Part shown: one piece after another, positions 53,401 to 62,506 of the stretch
Position numbering within the stretch: position 1 is the stretch's first letter
Layout of the letters: the number at the start of each line of letters is the position of its first letter
Origin: Cerasicoccus sp. TK19100
GTDB lineage: Bacteria > Verrucomicrobiota > Verrucomicrobiia > Opitutales > Cerasicoccaceae
Assembly (NCBI RefSeq): GCF_027257155.1
Contig: NZ_JAPWDU010000002.1
Coordinates: 310,001-374,000 of the forward strand
DNA length: 64,000 nt
Direction: 5' to 3'
The notes under the pieces: generated by a model
What the model was told of the DNA's origin: nothing
Databases searched by the model: none
The model's input: the letters and a program-made list of their open reading frames with translations, nothing else
Made by a program: the position numbers and the translations under genes

Positions 53401-53643
53401 GGTGAGGAAGGCATGTATCAAATCATCGATTTGGGTAGCCCGAACAAACTCGTCAAACGAGGCAGCGCGACGATCACCGTGCCGAATCAAGCCAGTAAGC
53501 CACAGGTGTTCGCGATCAATCTAAGCGGCGAACGCATTGGGAGCGTTACCTTCGAGCTCGATGCCAATAACAACATCGTTTTCCAAGCCGAGACACTGCC
53601 TGAATCACGCCCCGCGACACTCGCTTACGAGATCGTCCGCTGA
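50404..53643 (+). CDS. Large secreted glycoside-hydrolase-like protein (clan GH-A pattern)
   Basis: 1079 residues. Signal peptide 1-25. The first third is beta-rich (possible carbohydrate-binding or sandwich domains). A TIM-barrel region (about 475-800) follows, with LGANLNFDANFLTKEE, ALRMRQMGYNTVRIHHYD, the acid/base candidate Glu618 (CPVNEDTIW) and the nucleophile candidate Glu757 (TITEYNY). The 139-residue spacing and strand-end contexts suit clan GH-A (GH5-like). The exact family and substrate are unknown. The C-terminal part is beta-rich. It lies among sulfatase and LacI genes. Confidence 0.8.
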   Translation: MPRFIRSLLLPLATLFVAFVLSVNGATITDKGAIQYGGTEWGTLFMNDKWQASSQARNFAPTKSNGHNFEGQFLGRGGNALFDYSMALQGDWKSGMSLNAVVRNQTGVQSNMLAYEGLLPIKQFAGAVLEIDQTKFVLPLDYDGSDPNLIIRQTKKVSIPTSEGILSLGGNFTVMVTDGRKFGGQNFHVRAFFDPNKGLIKEAHFSARIAFEPIIEQSLSLASIANRGFADETAGDGQGGWTDQGPEQDLAQFSANTDIAGSIHFDIPSSGNSVVALSKDSKRADKSFAVLDVPANIGSPSYLYLLHASAYTWGQVGQIKVSYRDGSEQLIEVNNGQDVGNWWNPVALTNAALVWSSQIKGANIGIFESRFPLEEKPIEKIAFGAGNDSIWMIIGATTTNAGIALPQPEFFMVRANKDWAPIETPLTVKPGSALDFSAWNHAPAGKFGRVITTPDGHFAFADNPQNSVRFLGANLNFDANFLTKEESDALALRMRQMGYNTVRIHHYDVLLAGGWNPTEYVISEEMLDRLDYLFYAMKKQGLYVSTDLFTIRRIRNEKLKDFQAANNAGAFKALIPINQDAMDEWKRFARDFLTHKNPYTGMTWAEDPALFSICPVNEDTIWAAINADAKVKALYQEGFKEWQKSHPDAQGEAAINEYLAEVQIAADAEMSRFLKDDLGVQALITGNNWKRYYAQTPIRERYDYVDNHGYWDHPNFPQGPWRYPYSNSQRSATQNLADIPRALFLTRVENKPFTITEYNYCYPNIYRNESGPLMGTYSALQDYDGLYRFAWTHQQKRVNSQQPIEGFDIVQDPIGLLNEYIIAMLWLRGDVPVLAEEVVFSVNRERAFTSSDQVNTERTAEDIYKVDPNDKSKFGKAPPAFSADASYLGLTKRISSRYDPDADGSANQAFENQSAQASYIVEQDATEVRLERDGDFLVETPFSKGIVIQQQSLDSDFVRDVTGGPTSVFVGALDQKPLAESDHLLVFHLTNVLNEGMKFGEEGMYQIIDLGSPNKLVKRGSATITVPNQASKPQVFAINLSGERIGSVTFELDANNNIVFQAETLPESRPATLAYEIVR

Positions 53644-53677
53644 CGAAAATTCGGCAAATCTCAACGTGTCAAAAAGA

Positions 53678-53711
53678 AGCCCGCAAACGCTCCCTAGAAC
53701 GATTGCGGGCT
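53678..53711 (-). terminator. Hairpin with minus-strand T run, end of the second PEP-CTERM gene
   Basis: AGCCCGCAA (53678-53686) pairs with TTGCGGGCT (53703-53711). On the minus strand the stem is followed by TCTTTTTG. It lies between convergent genes and may work for both. Confidence 0.7.
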
Positions 53712-53819
53712 ATTCACCTCTTTAATCTCTTCTGAACTCAATGAGATTAAAATGAACCAACGTCAGCGACACGAACATCACCTTAGTGAGCTTGTTTCGT
53801 GTCCTTACTTGGTTTGGAA

Positions 53820-55394
53820 TTACCGATTCTTGCGATTGCGACGGCTCGAAACGAATGCCAGTACACTCACGCCAAGCAGCAGCGCATAGACGCGGGGCTC
53901 TGGCACCGCAGTCACATTCAAGTCGAGGAAGCCGCCGACATTGTTGGCATCAAAAGCGTAGTCGAAACCGCTCGGAGCGGAGCCAATTACGATACCGTTG
54001 TCGGTCAATTCACCGCTATTAAAAGTCGCGATGCGATAAGTCCCGGCTCCGAATCCCGTTTCACCAATGATGTTCAAGACGCCGTCCAGCGTCATCGAAC
54101 CGGCAATGGAAAGTGTGTCGTAATCAACACCCGCAGTGCCCGCGCTGCCCAACTGCATCGCGAGGATGGTCGAGTCCTGCATGGTTAAATCAACACCGAC
54201 ATTCATCATGCCAATGGTGGAATCACCGGTGCCATCTGTGTTGCTGAAGTCACCTGGGGAAATCGTGGCCGACCCGGAAACCGAAAGGCCCGTGGAGAAA
54301 TTACCCGCACCCGCGATAACGCCGTTCAATGTGGCGTTGGAGGTATTAATTGCCACGTTACTACCGGTGCGGGATTCCAGGTGCCCGTCATTGACGAATG
54401 AAATAGAGCCCGAGCCGATTTCCAAACCGGCTGCGCCGGTGGCGACCATGCGACCACTGGAGCTATTCGTCGCGGTCGAACCCGGATCAATGCGCAGCGT
54501 CGCAGTGTCACTAGTGGCCTGCATTAACCCGTTATTGACCACATTCACATTCGAGCCTACCAGACCGCCGCCATAAATCGTGTGGTTTACGCCATTGGTT
54601 AATTCACCCGAGCCGTTACCCCGAATGCGTGCACGGGAAGTGTCAGTCAAAGTCCCTACATCAAGAAAAACTGAGCCCGTGCCACCGAGCGTAACTGCAG
54701 CTCCGTCGGTGAGCAATTGCAGCTCCGAATAGCTGGATGTATTGGATTGCGTATCGCGAATGATGATCGAGCCGTTGTTCGTAAACGTGCCAGAGTTTTC
54801 CAGGCGGAAGCGAACCGTATCGCGGTCGGCGCTAGAGCTGATTTCGGCAACGATGTTACCGTCATTCTGATTCTGCGCATCAAGCGTCATGATCTGGTTA
54901 ATGCGGTTACGCCCGCTGTTTGCACCCAAATCAATCGTGCCGGTTGACGAATTGAAAATCTGATTCGTGCCGCCAATATTAAGATGCACCGTGCGTGAAT
55001 TGTTACTGGGTGCGGATGCATGCGATAAAGTGCCGCTATTGGATAGGCCACCCGTTAAATTCAGTGTGCCACTATCGAAACGAACGTTCAGCGTATTGCC
55101 GAGGTCTATGGTAAGCGCGTCGATGTCAAAGGTCGTACCATTTGCCGGAGATAGGACAACCGTGGATGGCACGCCAAGCACATCACCGATGACGGCACTT
55201 TCGGTAATGGAATCCGGCACCGTGTCGCCAGACCAATTGGCAGCGTCAGTCCAGCTCGTACCATCTCCTTCGCCATCCCAGGTAAGCACTTGAGCGCTGA
55301 GCGGCAGGGCCGTAACAGCCATCGAAATGACTGCGACTTTGAATGAGTGAGTAGCTGCGGTTTTTGGGCAGATAGAGCGCAGGGTAATATTCAT
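53820..55394 (-). CDS. PEP-CTERM autotransporter-repeat-like protein
   Basis: 524 residues. Signal peptide (about 1-35), then a long row of beta-helix-type repeats (for example LTIDLGNTLNVRFDSGTLNLTGG; NSGTFTNNGSIIIRD; ISPGDFSNTDGTG) like the passenger domains of autotransporters. The end VPEPRVYALLLGV with a hydrophobic helix and RRNRKNR is a PEP-CTERM tail. It is likely a surface or secreted structural protein. About 195 AT-rich bases upstream (55395-55589) hold only direct AGAGTC-like words and no gene. Confidence 0.87.
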   Translation of the reverse strand: MNITLRSICPKTAATHSFKVAVISMAVTALPLSAQVLTWDGEGDGTSWTDAANWSGDTVPDSITESAVIGDVLGVPSTVVLSPANGTTFDIDALTIDLGNTLNVRFDSGTLNLTGGLSNSGTLSHASAPSNNSRTVHLNIGGTNQIFNSSTGTIDLGANSGRNRINQIMTLDAQNQNDGNIVAEISSSADRDTVRFRLENSGTFTNNGSIIIRDTQSNTSSYSELQLLTDGAAVTLGGTGSVFLDVGTLTDTSRARIRGNGSGELTNGVNHTIYGGGLVGSNVNVVNNGLMQATSDTATLRIDPGSTATNSSSGRMVATGAAGLEIGSGSISFVNDGHLESRTGSNVAINTSNATLNGVIAGAGNFSTGLSVSGSATISPGDFSNTDGTGDSTIGMMNVGVDLTMQDSTILAMQLGSAGTAGVDYDTLSIAGSMTLDGVLNIIGETGFGAGTYRIATFNSGELTDNGIVIGSAPSGFDYAFDANNVGGFLDLNVTAVPEPRVYALLLGVSVLAFVSSRRNRKNR

Positions 55395-55589
55395 ACTAGT
55401 AGGGGGGTTATTGTTATTAAGCGTTGCATTAACAACACGTATACTACCCTAAAGAGTCTCTATAAGAGTCCCAAAGACTCAATTAATTATCTCCCCCAAT
55501 AAAGTTAACCTATTAACCCCGAATATGCTTGGGATTACTAGATTCATACATCAAATACGATAAGGCAGCCGGAAGCGGCGTCGCAAAAG

Positions 55590-56483
55590 CTAGACCAGGG
55601 CATCCGCCTTTGGCGCAACGGTGACGCCGACTTCGATGGAGTGGCGGCCACCGCCGGTCATCGCACCGCGGACGAGGCTAACGTCCTGGTAATCACGGCC
55701 GTAGCCAACTGATATATGCTGCTCACCACAGATGATGTTGTTCGTCGGGTCGATATCGATCCAGCCCAGATCGGGATCGTAAATGGAAATCCAGGCGTGC
55801 GAGGCGTCGGCCCCTTCCAGACGGGGCATGCCGGGAGGCGGGTTCGTTAAAATGTAACCGCTGGCGTAACGCACCGGCATACCTATCGACCGCAGGCAGG
55901 CGATGCCCAGATGCGCGAAGTCCTGGCATACGCCACGACGCAATTTGACGACCTCCTGCACCGGCGTCATCACGTCAGTCGCGGTCGGGTCGAACTCGTA
56001 ATTCTCGTAGATGAATTCTGCCAGCGCGAGCGCACCGCCGAGGTAGTGCCCACTCTCGGGCAGAAAGCTCCGCGTCAGGTCCTGTAGTTCGGGCAAGATC
56101 GGGATCTGCGGCGAGGCATAGGTAAACTGCTTGGCCTCGAAGGCTTCCGGCGTGCGCGGCTGAGTCAGCGCAGCACGAACCTCGGCACAGGTCGCAGCGA
56201 TGTCCGGCAAAGGCGCACCGGGCGCGTCCACCGTCACTTCGCTGTAGGCTTCGAGTTCGAGCTCCTGGTGACTCTTTTGGAGCGAAAACTGATGCAGCGC
56301 ATTGCCAAAGAAATCCACGCGTTCGATGACGGCCTCTGGCTGCGGCAGGATCGACAGCTCGAAGGCGTGCGTCTGCTGCCGCGCGTTACTCAGCGGCTTG
56401 AGCCGCGCCACGTGATGCGACACCGACACGGGAAAATCGTAACGGTAGATCGTGTGGTGGCGGATCGTGTAGGTGTTTCTCAT
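55590..56483 (-). CDS. Transglutaminase-like cysteine peptidase domain protein
   Basis: 297 residues, cytoplasmic. N-terminal bacterial transglutaminase-like domain (YTIRHHTIYRYDFPVSVSHHVARLKP), then the catalytic triad Cys186 (RRGVCQDFAHL), His229 (DASHAWISIY) and Asp245 (WIDIDPTNN). Such genes are nearly always found beside circularly permuted ATP-grasp/alpha-E genes; the pair is thought to make or cleave peptide bonds. Here its start overlaps the stop of that gene by 4 bases. Confidence 0.93.
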   Translation of the reverse strand: MRNTYTIRHHTIYRYDFPVSVSHHVARLKPLSNARQQTHAFELSILPQPEAVIERVDFFGNALHQFSLQKSHQELELEAYSEVTVDAPGAPLPDIAATCAEVRAALTQPRTPEAFEAKQFTYASPQIPILPELQDLTRSFLPESGHYLGGALALAEFIYENYEFDPTATDVMTPVQEVVKLRRGVCQDFAHLGIACLRSIGMPVRYASGYILTNPPPGMPRLEGADASHAWISIYDPDLGWIDIDPTNNIICGEQHISVGYGRDYQDVSLVRGAMTGGGRHSIEVGVTVAPKADALV

Positions 56484-59047
56484 CGCGAGGTGACAGAGAA
56501 ATAATACGTGCTCAGTTCGTTGGACAGCTCGGTCAAATTCTTCAACATACCGTCTAGTAGCACCTCCAAATCGGGGCGTTCACCGGCATCGTTGGACGCG
56601 ACAAGTCGTTCGGGCTCGACCAGGACGACGTCGCTGTAAACGCGCAGCGCCAGGCGATCGATGTGCTTCATATCGCTGGCGTTGTAGTGCGGCAGCATGC
56701 GGGTGTTTTCCAGAATATCCGTCACCTGAAAGGCCAGGGAACGTGGGTTGGACGGATCGGAAATCAGCAAATGCGCAATCGCGTCGACCTGCATGCGGCT
56801 CAGGTAACGACGGCGGTATGTGATGGCGCTGTCGGCAAACTCCAGCAGGCGCAGCATGAGGAAATCTTCGTTCTTCGAGACTTGGCAAAGGCTGCCCTTG
56901 AGCAGCTCACAAAGCATAATGCTGCGCTCAATGCGGCGGCCAAGATTGAGGAACGCCCAGTCAAGTCCGCGCACGGTATTTTCCGCGATGATGCCCGCAA
57001 AGGCCGCCATATAATCGAGTAGGCGTTTGAGGATGTCGTATAGCTGCGTGTTGCTGAGGATGCTGCCTCCGCCCTCCTGCGGGATGAGGCTCACCGGCAT
57101 ATCGCGCATCATGCGGGTCAGATCGCCGGACATCATTTCCTTGATCGAGAACATGACGCGGTTGAGCTGCTCCAGCACGTTGGTCAGGCGGTCCGGATAA
57201 TTCGCGCCCTGGATAATTCTCCGCAGCGCTTCGTCAATGTGCTCGTTGAGGTCCGTGGTTGCCTTGGGCGCGCGCATGGGCAAGTTGGGTGCGTAGCCAC
57301 GGATAAATTTCAGCACCATTTGCAGGTCCTGATCGTTGCGGCTTTCCGAAGCGGCATTAATGATAACCAATAGCCCGCGAATCAGCCCCTCGGATCGGTC
57401 CAAATAACGCCCCGCCCAGAACAGACTGTCCGCCATACGGCTGCTCAGCGCAACCTGCGCTGTGGCCGAGAGCGACTGGTTTGCGAGGTAGTTGTAGGCC
57501 GTCGTCTCTTCACTGACCACATCTTCGCCGCCGACGACCCACACATCCTTACTGACGCCGCCAAGCTGCATCGACACGTCCGGCGATACGGCGGAATTCG
57601 CCACGCGGCACAACCCGCCGGGCATCATCACGGCCTTGTCGTCATGGTCGAACACCTGAAACGTGCGCAGCATGAAATGGCGCGGCGTCAGGTGGTCCTC
57701 GTCATAAACCGGAGTCGTTGCCTGGAGCACCGCTTCCTGCGCAGTGAAGCGTTCGGGGAAATCCCGGATCGCCGCCACGAGCTCTTGTCGCTGCTGCTTG
57801 CTGAGTGTGGGCCCGTAGTAAACGCGCACCTTGCCCAGCGTCGGGAAGGTTGGCTTGATGATGAGGTGGTCCAGATTATCGAGCACGTAATTGCGCTCCT
57901 GCTTCTGGCCGCACCACCAAGTCGCCACCGACGGCATGAGCAAATCTTCGCCGAGTAGCTTCTGGCAAATGACGGGCAAAAACGCCGCCAAGGCTGGGGT
58001 CTCCAGCACGCCAACGCCGGGCGCATTGACCACGACCACCTTGTCCTGCCGCACCGCATTGAGCAGGCCCGGCACGCCGAGCAGCGAGTCGTCACGGAAC
58101 TCCAGCGGGTCGCACCACTCGGAATCAAGTCGGCGAAAAATGACATCGACGCGCCGCATGCCGTGGATCGTCTTTAAGAAGACGGTGTCGTCACGGACGG
58201 TCAAATCGGCACCCTCGACCAACGGAAAGCCCAGCGCCCGCGCGAGGTAAGATTGCTCGAAATACGTTTCGTTGTAGGGGCCGGGCGTCAGCAGCACGAC
58301 GAATGGATTTTCCAGCGCGCGGGGCGAGGCGTTCTTCAGCGCGTCGGAAACGGTCTGCAGGTAGCTCGTCACACGTCGCACCTCGTGAGGCCGCATCAGA
58401 TCGGGCATCACGCGGTTGCTGATCACGCGGTTTTCGACCGAGTAGCCAAGGCCCGACGGCGCGTCCAAGCGATCCGACAGCACCCACCAATTGCCATCCG
58501 GCGAGCGCGCGAGGTCCGACGAATGCGTAAAGAGAAACTGCCGCGCCTCGGGCAGCAGGCCGTGCACCGGCCGCAAAAAGGCCGGGTTGCCAAAGACGAG
58601 GCCCGCCGGGTAGATGTTTTCTTTCAGCAGTTGCTGTTCACCGTAGATATCCTTGAGCAGCATGTTGAGCAGCCGCATGCGCTGGTTTTCCGCTGCCGCG
58701 ATGCGCTCGTATTCATCATGACCCAAGAGCAGCGGAATGGCGTCCATTTTCCACTGGCGATTGGGGTTTTCCGGGTCGGAGTAAACGTTGTAAGTAACGC
58801 CGTTTTCGTCGATGATGCGCTCCAGCTGATCTTCGCGCTGGCGGTAGTCAGCCTCGCCTAGATCGGCTAGTTGGCGAAAGAGAATGTTCCAGTGCTCCGC
58901 CGTGGCCCCGCGCGACGATTTCCACTCGTCGTAAAAGCCATGCTGGGGCTGATACGCGGCCAACCACGACGGGCGCGGGTGCATTTGCGTCTGCACCTGA
59001 GTCTGGCCAATGGGTTGATTCTGCTGCATGGGCGGCGGGTTGTTCAT
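56480..59047 (-). CDS. Circularly permuted ATP-grasp and alpha-E fusion protein
   Basis: 855 residues. The N-terminal half (about 60-490) is the circularly permuted ATP-grasp domain (DUF404/407 type; GLLPEARQFLFTHSSDLARSPDG, MPDLMRPHEVRRV, VVNAPGVGVLE). The C-terminal half (about 540-850) is the alpha-E helical domain (SSRMADSLFWAGRYLDRSEGLIR). In many genomes these are separate genes; here they are fused. Often linked to a transglutaminase-like gene, as here, and thought to produce a peptide-modified compound. A Gln/Pro-rich N-terminus of about 30 residues looks disordered. Confidence 0.92.
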   Translation of the reverse strand: MNNPPPMQQNQPIGQTQVQTQMHPRPSWLAAYQPQHGFYDEWKSSRGATAEHWNILFRQLADLGEADYRQREDQLERIIDENGVTYNVYSDPENPNRQWKMDAIPLLLGHDEYERIAAAENQRMRLLNMLLKDIYGEQQLLKENIYPAGLVFGNPAFLRPVHGLLPEARQFLFTHSSDLARSPDGNWWVLSDRLDAPSGLGYSVENRVISNRVMPDLMRPHEVRRVTSYLQTVSDALKNASPRALENPFVVLLTPGPYNETYFEQSYLARALGFPLVEGADLTVRDDTVFLKTIHGMRRVDVIFRRLDSEWCDPLEFRDDSLLGVPGLLNAVRQDKVVVVNAPGVGVLETPALAAFLPVICQKLLGEDLLMPSVATWWCGQKQERNYVLDNLDHLIIKPTFPTLGKVRVYYGPTLSKQQRQELVAAIRDFPERFTAQEAVLQATTPVYDEDHLTPRHFMLRTFQVFDHDDKAVMMPGGLCRVANSAVSPDVSMQLGGVSKDVWVVGGEDVVSEETTAYNYLANQSLSATAQVALSSRMADSLFWAGRYLDRSEGLIRGLLVIINAASESRNDQDLQMVLKFIRGYAPNLPMRAPKATTDLNEHIDEALRRIIQGANYPDRLTNVLEQLNRVMFSIKEMMSGDLTRMMRDMPVSLIPQEGGGSILSNTQLYDILKRLLDYMAAFAGIIAENTVRGLDWAFLNLGRRIERSIMLCELLKGSLCQVSKNEDFLMLRLLEFADSAITYRRRYLSRMQVDAIAHLLISDPSNPRSLAFQVTDILENTRMLPHYNASDMKHIDRLALRVYSDVVLVEPERLVASNDAGERPDLEVLLDGMLKNLTELSNELSTYYFSVTSR

Positions 59048-59155
59048 GGAAACTTGTAGAATAACATAAGCCCTCTACCCCACCGATCAATGGCGAAAAG
59101 TATGCATGAAATTCATGAATTTGGCATCGAACCCGCGCCCAAAATCTAGATCACG

Positions 59156-60742
59156 CTACCCTGCGTAAACGCGCCAGTTGATGTTCGGGAAAATGTTGTC
59201 CATCAGTTCGAGGGACTCGAGTTCCTTCTTGTCGACGGTGTCGTTTTCGAGGGCGTTGGCCAGGTAATGCAGGCGGCTGCAGTGGTCGCGCACGCGGCGC
59301 TCGGCGTACTGGGCGGAGGTGCCGTTGCTGACGATGAAGGGCCAGTCCGAACTTTGTGCGAGCACGAGCTCACGGGCGCATTGCTGAAGCGCGCGGTCGT
59401 TGAGCTTTTTGACCGTTTTCTTGGCTGCGAATTCGCGCGCAAGGCGGGTCATGCGGTCACCGGCGGACGTAATTTGGTCGAACATCCAGTCGTTGGCACC
59501 GTTGAGCCAATATTCGAAGTGCCCCTTGTGGCCCCAGGACGAAGTCGCCGGGTAAGCCGTTTGGTGGACCGGATTGCGGTCGAGGTATTTGCCCAGGGAA
59601 ATCGTCTCAAGTGAGCTTTGGTCATAGGCGGCCTTGCGGAGCACGTAGTCGAGCCAGGTCGGGCCCTCGAACCACCAGTGGCCGAACAGTTCGGCGTCGA
59701 ACGGCGCAACAATGATCGGTGACGTGCTCATCGCGGAATCGAGGTAATCGATGTGCGACACGCGCTGAAAGAGGAACTGCGCGGCATGCTGGTCAGCCTT
59801 TTTGCGGGCGCTCTCCGGATCGTAGCCCGCCTTGTAGGAACCTGGCCCCGTGATGCGATGATACTTGATACCGGTATCCGAACGGACATCGCCCGGGAGG
59901 AATTTACGCAGGTAGTCGAAATCGAGCTCGTGCCCGATGTCGCGGTAAAACTCACGGTAATTGCCGTCACCCGGGAAGCCTGCTTCGGCGGACCAAACTT
60001 GCTTCGTGCAGCCGTGGTCTCGGCCAAACGCAGCCACGCCCGAAGGTGTGTAAAGCGGCGCGTGCACGCCGTAGACCGGTTGTGGCTTAGAGTGCTCGAT
60101 GCCCTCTGTTTCGGTGCAGAAAAAGCGAATGCCGTGCGCACGAAGTCGGTCGTCGAGCCCCGGATAATAGGCGCATTCAGGGACCCAGCAGCCGTTTGGC
60201 TGGAAGCCCATGACCTCCTCGAAGTAGGCAAAGCCGTTGAGCAGTTGCCCTTCCATGGTGGCCGGATTTGCCGACAGGTGCGGCATGAAGCCGTGCGTGC
60301 CGATGCAGCTGATGACCTCCAGGTTGCCCTTTTCATGCAGAGCACGGAAGCGCTGGGAAATCCGACCATCGCAGTCCTCGAAATACTTCAGCGTGCGCGA
60401 GAAATAATCGTGATACCACTTGGCGAGATAGCTGAAATGCGGATCGTGCTTGAGCCGTTCCTGCTCGCGTTCGCAGAGCTCGATCAATATCTTCATCCGG
60501 CGGGCATAGCGCGCGCGCAATAGCTCGTCTTCGAGCATGGCCAGCAACGAGGGCGAGATGGAAATCGTCAACCCCCACGGCACGCCATCGCGCTCCAGTG
60601 CGTCGAAATTTTGCAGCAGCGGAATGTAGGTTTCCGTGATCGCCTCGAAGAGCCAAAGCTCCTCCAGAAACTGTTCGAACTCCGGGTGGCGCACAAACGG
60701 CAGGTGCGCATGCAAGACAAATGAAAGGTAGCCCTTGGCCAT
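59156..60742 (-). CDS. GH57 1,4-alpha-glucan branching enzyme
   Basis: 528 residues. Begins with the family opening GYLSFVLHAHLPFVRHPEFE. Catalytic nucleophile Glu189 (NGCWVPECAYYPG) and acid Asp349 (VAPFDAELFGHWWFEGP), spaced as in known GH57 branching enzymes. The C-terminal DUF1957 domain is present. It makes alpha-1,6 branches in glycogen-like glucan. It starts 2 bases after the DUF4912-GT4 stop, so the two are coupled. Confidence 0.95.
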   Translation of the reverse strand: MAKGYLSFVLHAHLPFVRHPEFEQFLEELWLFEAITETYIPLLQNFDALERDGVPWGLTISISPSLLAMLEDELLRARYARRMKILIELCEREQERLKHDPHFSYLAKWYHDYFSRTLKYFEDCDGRISQRFRALHEKGNLEVISCIGTHGFMPHLSANPATMEGQLLNGFAYFEEVMGFQPNGCWVPECAYYPGLDDRLRAHGIRFFCTETEGIEHSKPQPVYGVHAPLYTPSGVAAFGRDHGCTKQVWSAEAGFPGDGNYREFYRDIGHELDFDYLRKFLPGDVRSDTGIKYHRITGPGSYKAGYDPESARKKADQHAAQFLFQRVSHIDYLDSAMSTSPIIVAPFDAELFGHWWFEGPTWLDYVLRKAAYDQSSLETISLGKYLDRNPVHQTAYPATSSWGHKGHFEYWLNGANDWMFDQITSAGDRMTRLAREFAAKKTVKKLNDRALQQCARELVLAQSSDWPFIVSNGTSAQYAERRVRDHCSRLHYLANALENDTVDKKELESLELMDNIFPNINWRVYAG

Positions 60743-60744
60743 GA

Positions 60745-62340
60745 TTACTTCGCGCCTCCCTTCCTGGAGGTCGCCAAAATGTTATTATAAAGAATGCAAA
60801 GTTCGACCGCGAGGCTATCCAGCGATTGCGGTTGGCTGCTGGCGCTCTGCGGATGGGATCCCCCGCGGCGCATCGGGTTGTGGAACATCTCCTGCAAGCC
60901 CCAGATGACGGAGCCTGGGTTGTCGTAGACGACCAGTCCGTTCTGCCCGTGGTTCACGCAGCCGATGCGCGCCTGGTGCGTGGTGAGGACGGATTTTCCG
61001 TTCTCAATCGCCAAGTGCGCCATGCCCTCATCCTGCCAGGTGCGGGCGGGGATCGCCACGAAGTCACAGGCGTTAAGCAGGTCCGTAAACTCCTCGCGGC
61101 CTACGTGGCCAATGAACTTGATGCGCCCGGCATGCCCGGAGCAATGCGCGCGGTGCTGCAGCTCACCCTGGAGTGGTCCGTTGCCCGCAAAAACCAACTG
61201 CGCCTCGTGGTTGGCACCGCAAACGTGCTCCATCGCGCTCATCAGTAGGTCCGCGCCGGAGGCGTGGGAAATCTCGCCCGAAAACAGCGCCAGTGGATGC
61301 GCGGGATTCAGGTGGTAGCGCTTTTTGACATCACCTGGGTCGAACGCCTTGGGCACGATGCCCTGAAACAAGTCCGGCAGGATGACAATGCGGTCTTCCT
61401 TAACGAGCCCGTCGGCTAAAATCTGATTGCGCGCATCGCTGTGCGCGGTGATGACCCAGTCGGCCTTTTTCAGCGCGGCGGCCTCCTTTTTCGTAGCGGC
61501 CTCATCGATATCGCGACCCCGCATCGCGGCGCGCTCGCGTTCACTGGCGTGGAGTGTGAGCACCAGCGGAACCTTATGCTCTTTTGCCAGTTTGGACGCT
61601 GCGGCAACGGATTCGACATCGTGCGCGTGGACCAGGCTGGGCTTCTTCTTCAGCTCCTGATTACCGGCATGGAAGTGCACGCCTAGTGGATCGGCGGCGG
61701 CGTGAAGACCCTGTAGGTAATGGGTCAGGCGTTCGGCGGCGTCCGGCTGCGGATCGTCGGCGAAAAAGGCGATCTCCAGGTCTTCGGCCAGCGAACCGGT
61801 CCAGCTGTGGTGAACACGCTCAAAGGTGCGGGCGTCGAAAATATTTTCGACCGGTATCACGCGGTCAAAGCGCCCACCGACATACATGCCGCGCGTGGAA
61901 GACTGGCCGGAGCGGTGTGCGCGGTCCATAAAGACCGTTTGCGAACGGGCCAGTGCGCGGTAACGACCGTCACGCAGGCGGAAACCGGCCTCAGCGATGA
62001 AGTAGCGCTCAATGCGGTCTGTGCTCCAATAGTAATTACCCGTAAGCCCACTCACGTTGATGTCGAACTGGCTGTGCGCGTTCATCCCATTGAAATCGAT
62101 CCAGGACACGTCATAAAGACGCAGCGTTTGCTGGGCACCGTTCCATTTGTCGCCCTCTTCAGCCTGCAGGGCGTCGATCGCGGCCTTATCGAGCGACCAG
62201 TGAAGGTAGGCAAGACCGGCTTTTATCGGAACAAAGGCGAGATAATGCCCGGTTGGCGTTGGATTGAACTGCTGCCCGATTTTCCAGGCAACGGAGCGCA
62301 TACGCTCCATGGTTTCGGTTCCAAGACTGGCTTCTTTCAT
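60745..62340 (-). CDS. DUF4912 domain fused to GT4-type glycosyltransferase
   Basis: 531 residues. The N-terminal DUF4912 domain (about 15-165; RMRSVAWKIGQQFNPTPTGHYL, AYLHWSL, TLRLYDVSWIDFNG) is followed by a GT-B glycosyltransferase domain. The latter has LVHAHDVESVAAASKL, the LFSGEISHASGADLLMSA donor region and the ending AHLAIENGKSVLTTHQ with the Glu-type motif. It may extend glucan chains from a nucleotide-sugar donor. An open frame to 62493 exists but the extra 51 residues are unlike the family. Divergent from another DUF4912 gene. Confidence 0.85.
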   Translation of the reverse strand: MKEASLGTETMERMRSVAWKIGQQFNPTPTGHYLAFVPIKAGLAYLHWSLDKAAIDALQAEEGDKWNGAQQTLRLYDVSWIDFNGMNAHSQFDINVSGLTGNYYWSTDRIERYFIAEAGFRLRDGRYRALARSQTVFMDRAHRSGQSSTRGMYVGGRFDRVIPVENIFDARTFERVHHSWTGSLAEDLEIAFFADDPQPDAAERLTHYLQGLHAAADPLGVHFHAGNQELKKKPSLVHAHDVESVAAASKLAKEHKVPLVLTLHASERERAAMRGRDIDEAATKKEAAALKKADWVITAHSDARNQILADGLVKEDRIVILPDLFQGIVPKAFDPGDVKKRYHLNPAHPLALFSGEISHASGADLLMSAMEHVCGANHEAQLVFAGNGPLQGELQHRAHCSGHAGRIKFIGHVGREEFTDLLNACDFVAIPARTWQDEGMAHLAIENGKSVLTTHQARIGCVNHGQNGLVVYDNPGSVIWGLQEMFHNPMRRGGSHPQSASSQPQSLDSLAVELCILYNNILATSRKGGAK

Positions 62341-62506
62341 GTGGTGGGACGTAGTGGGGACGCCAACATGAGCAAGTCCCGTGACAAGGTTCAAGGTAAA
62401 AGGCTTTTTTGGTAAATTTACATGTTTTGGCACAGGCTGGCACGCTGTGTGCGAGTAGGTTAATTCACTTGACTCAACTAAACCTCGAATCATCCTGAAC
62501 GACCCA

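Noticed and set aside
51991-53490. 499-codon open frame opposite the secreted glycosidase gene
   Set aside because: Composition is that of a shadow frame and the plus-strand protein has signal peptide and active-site motifs.
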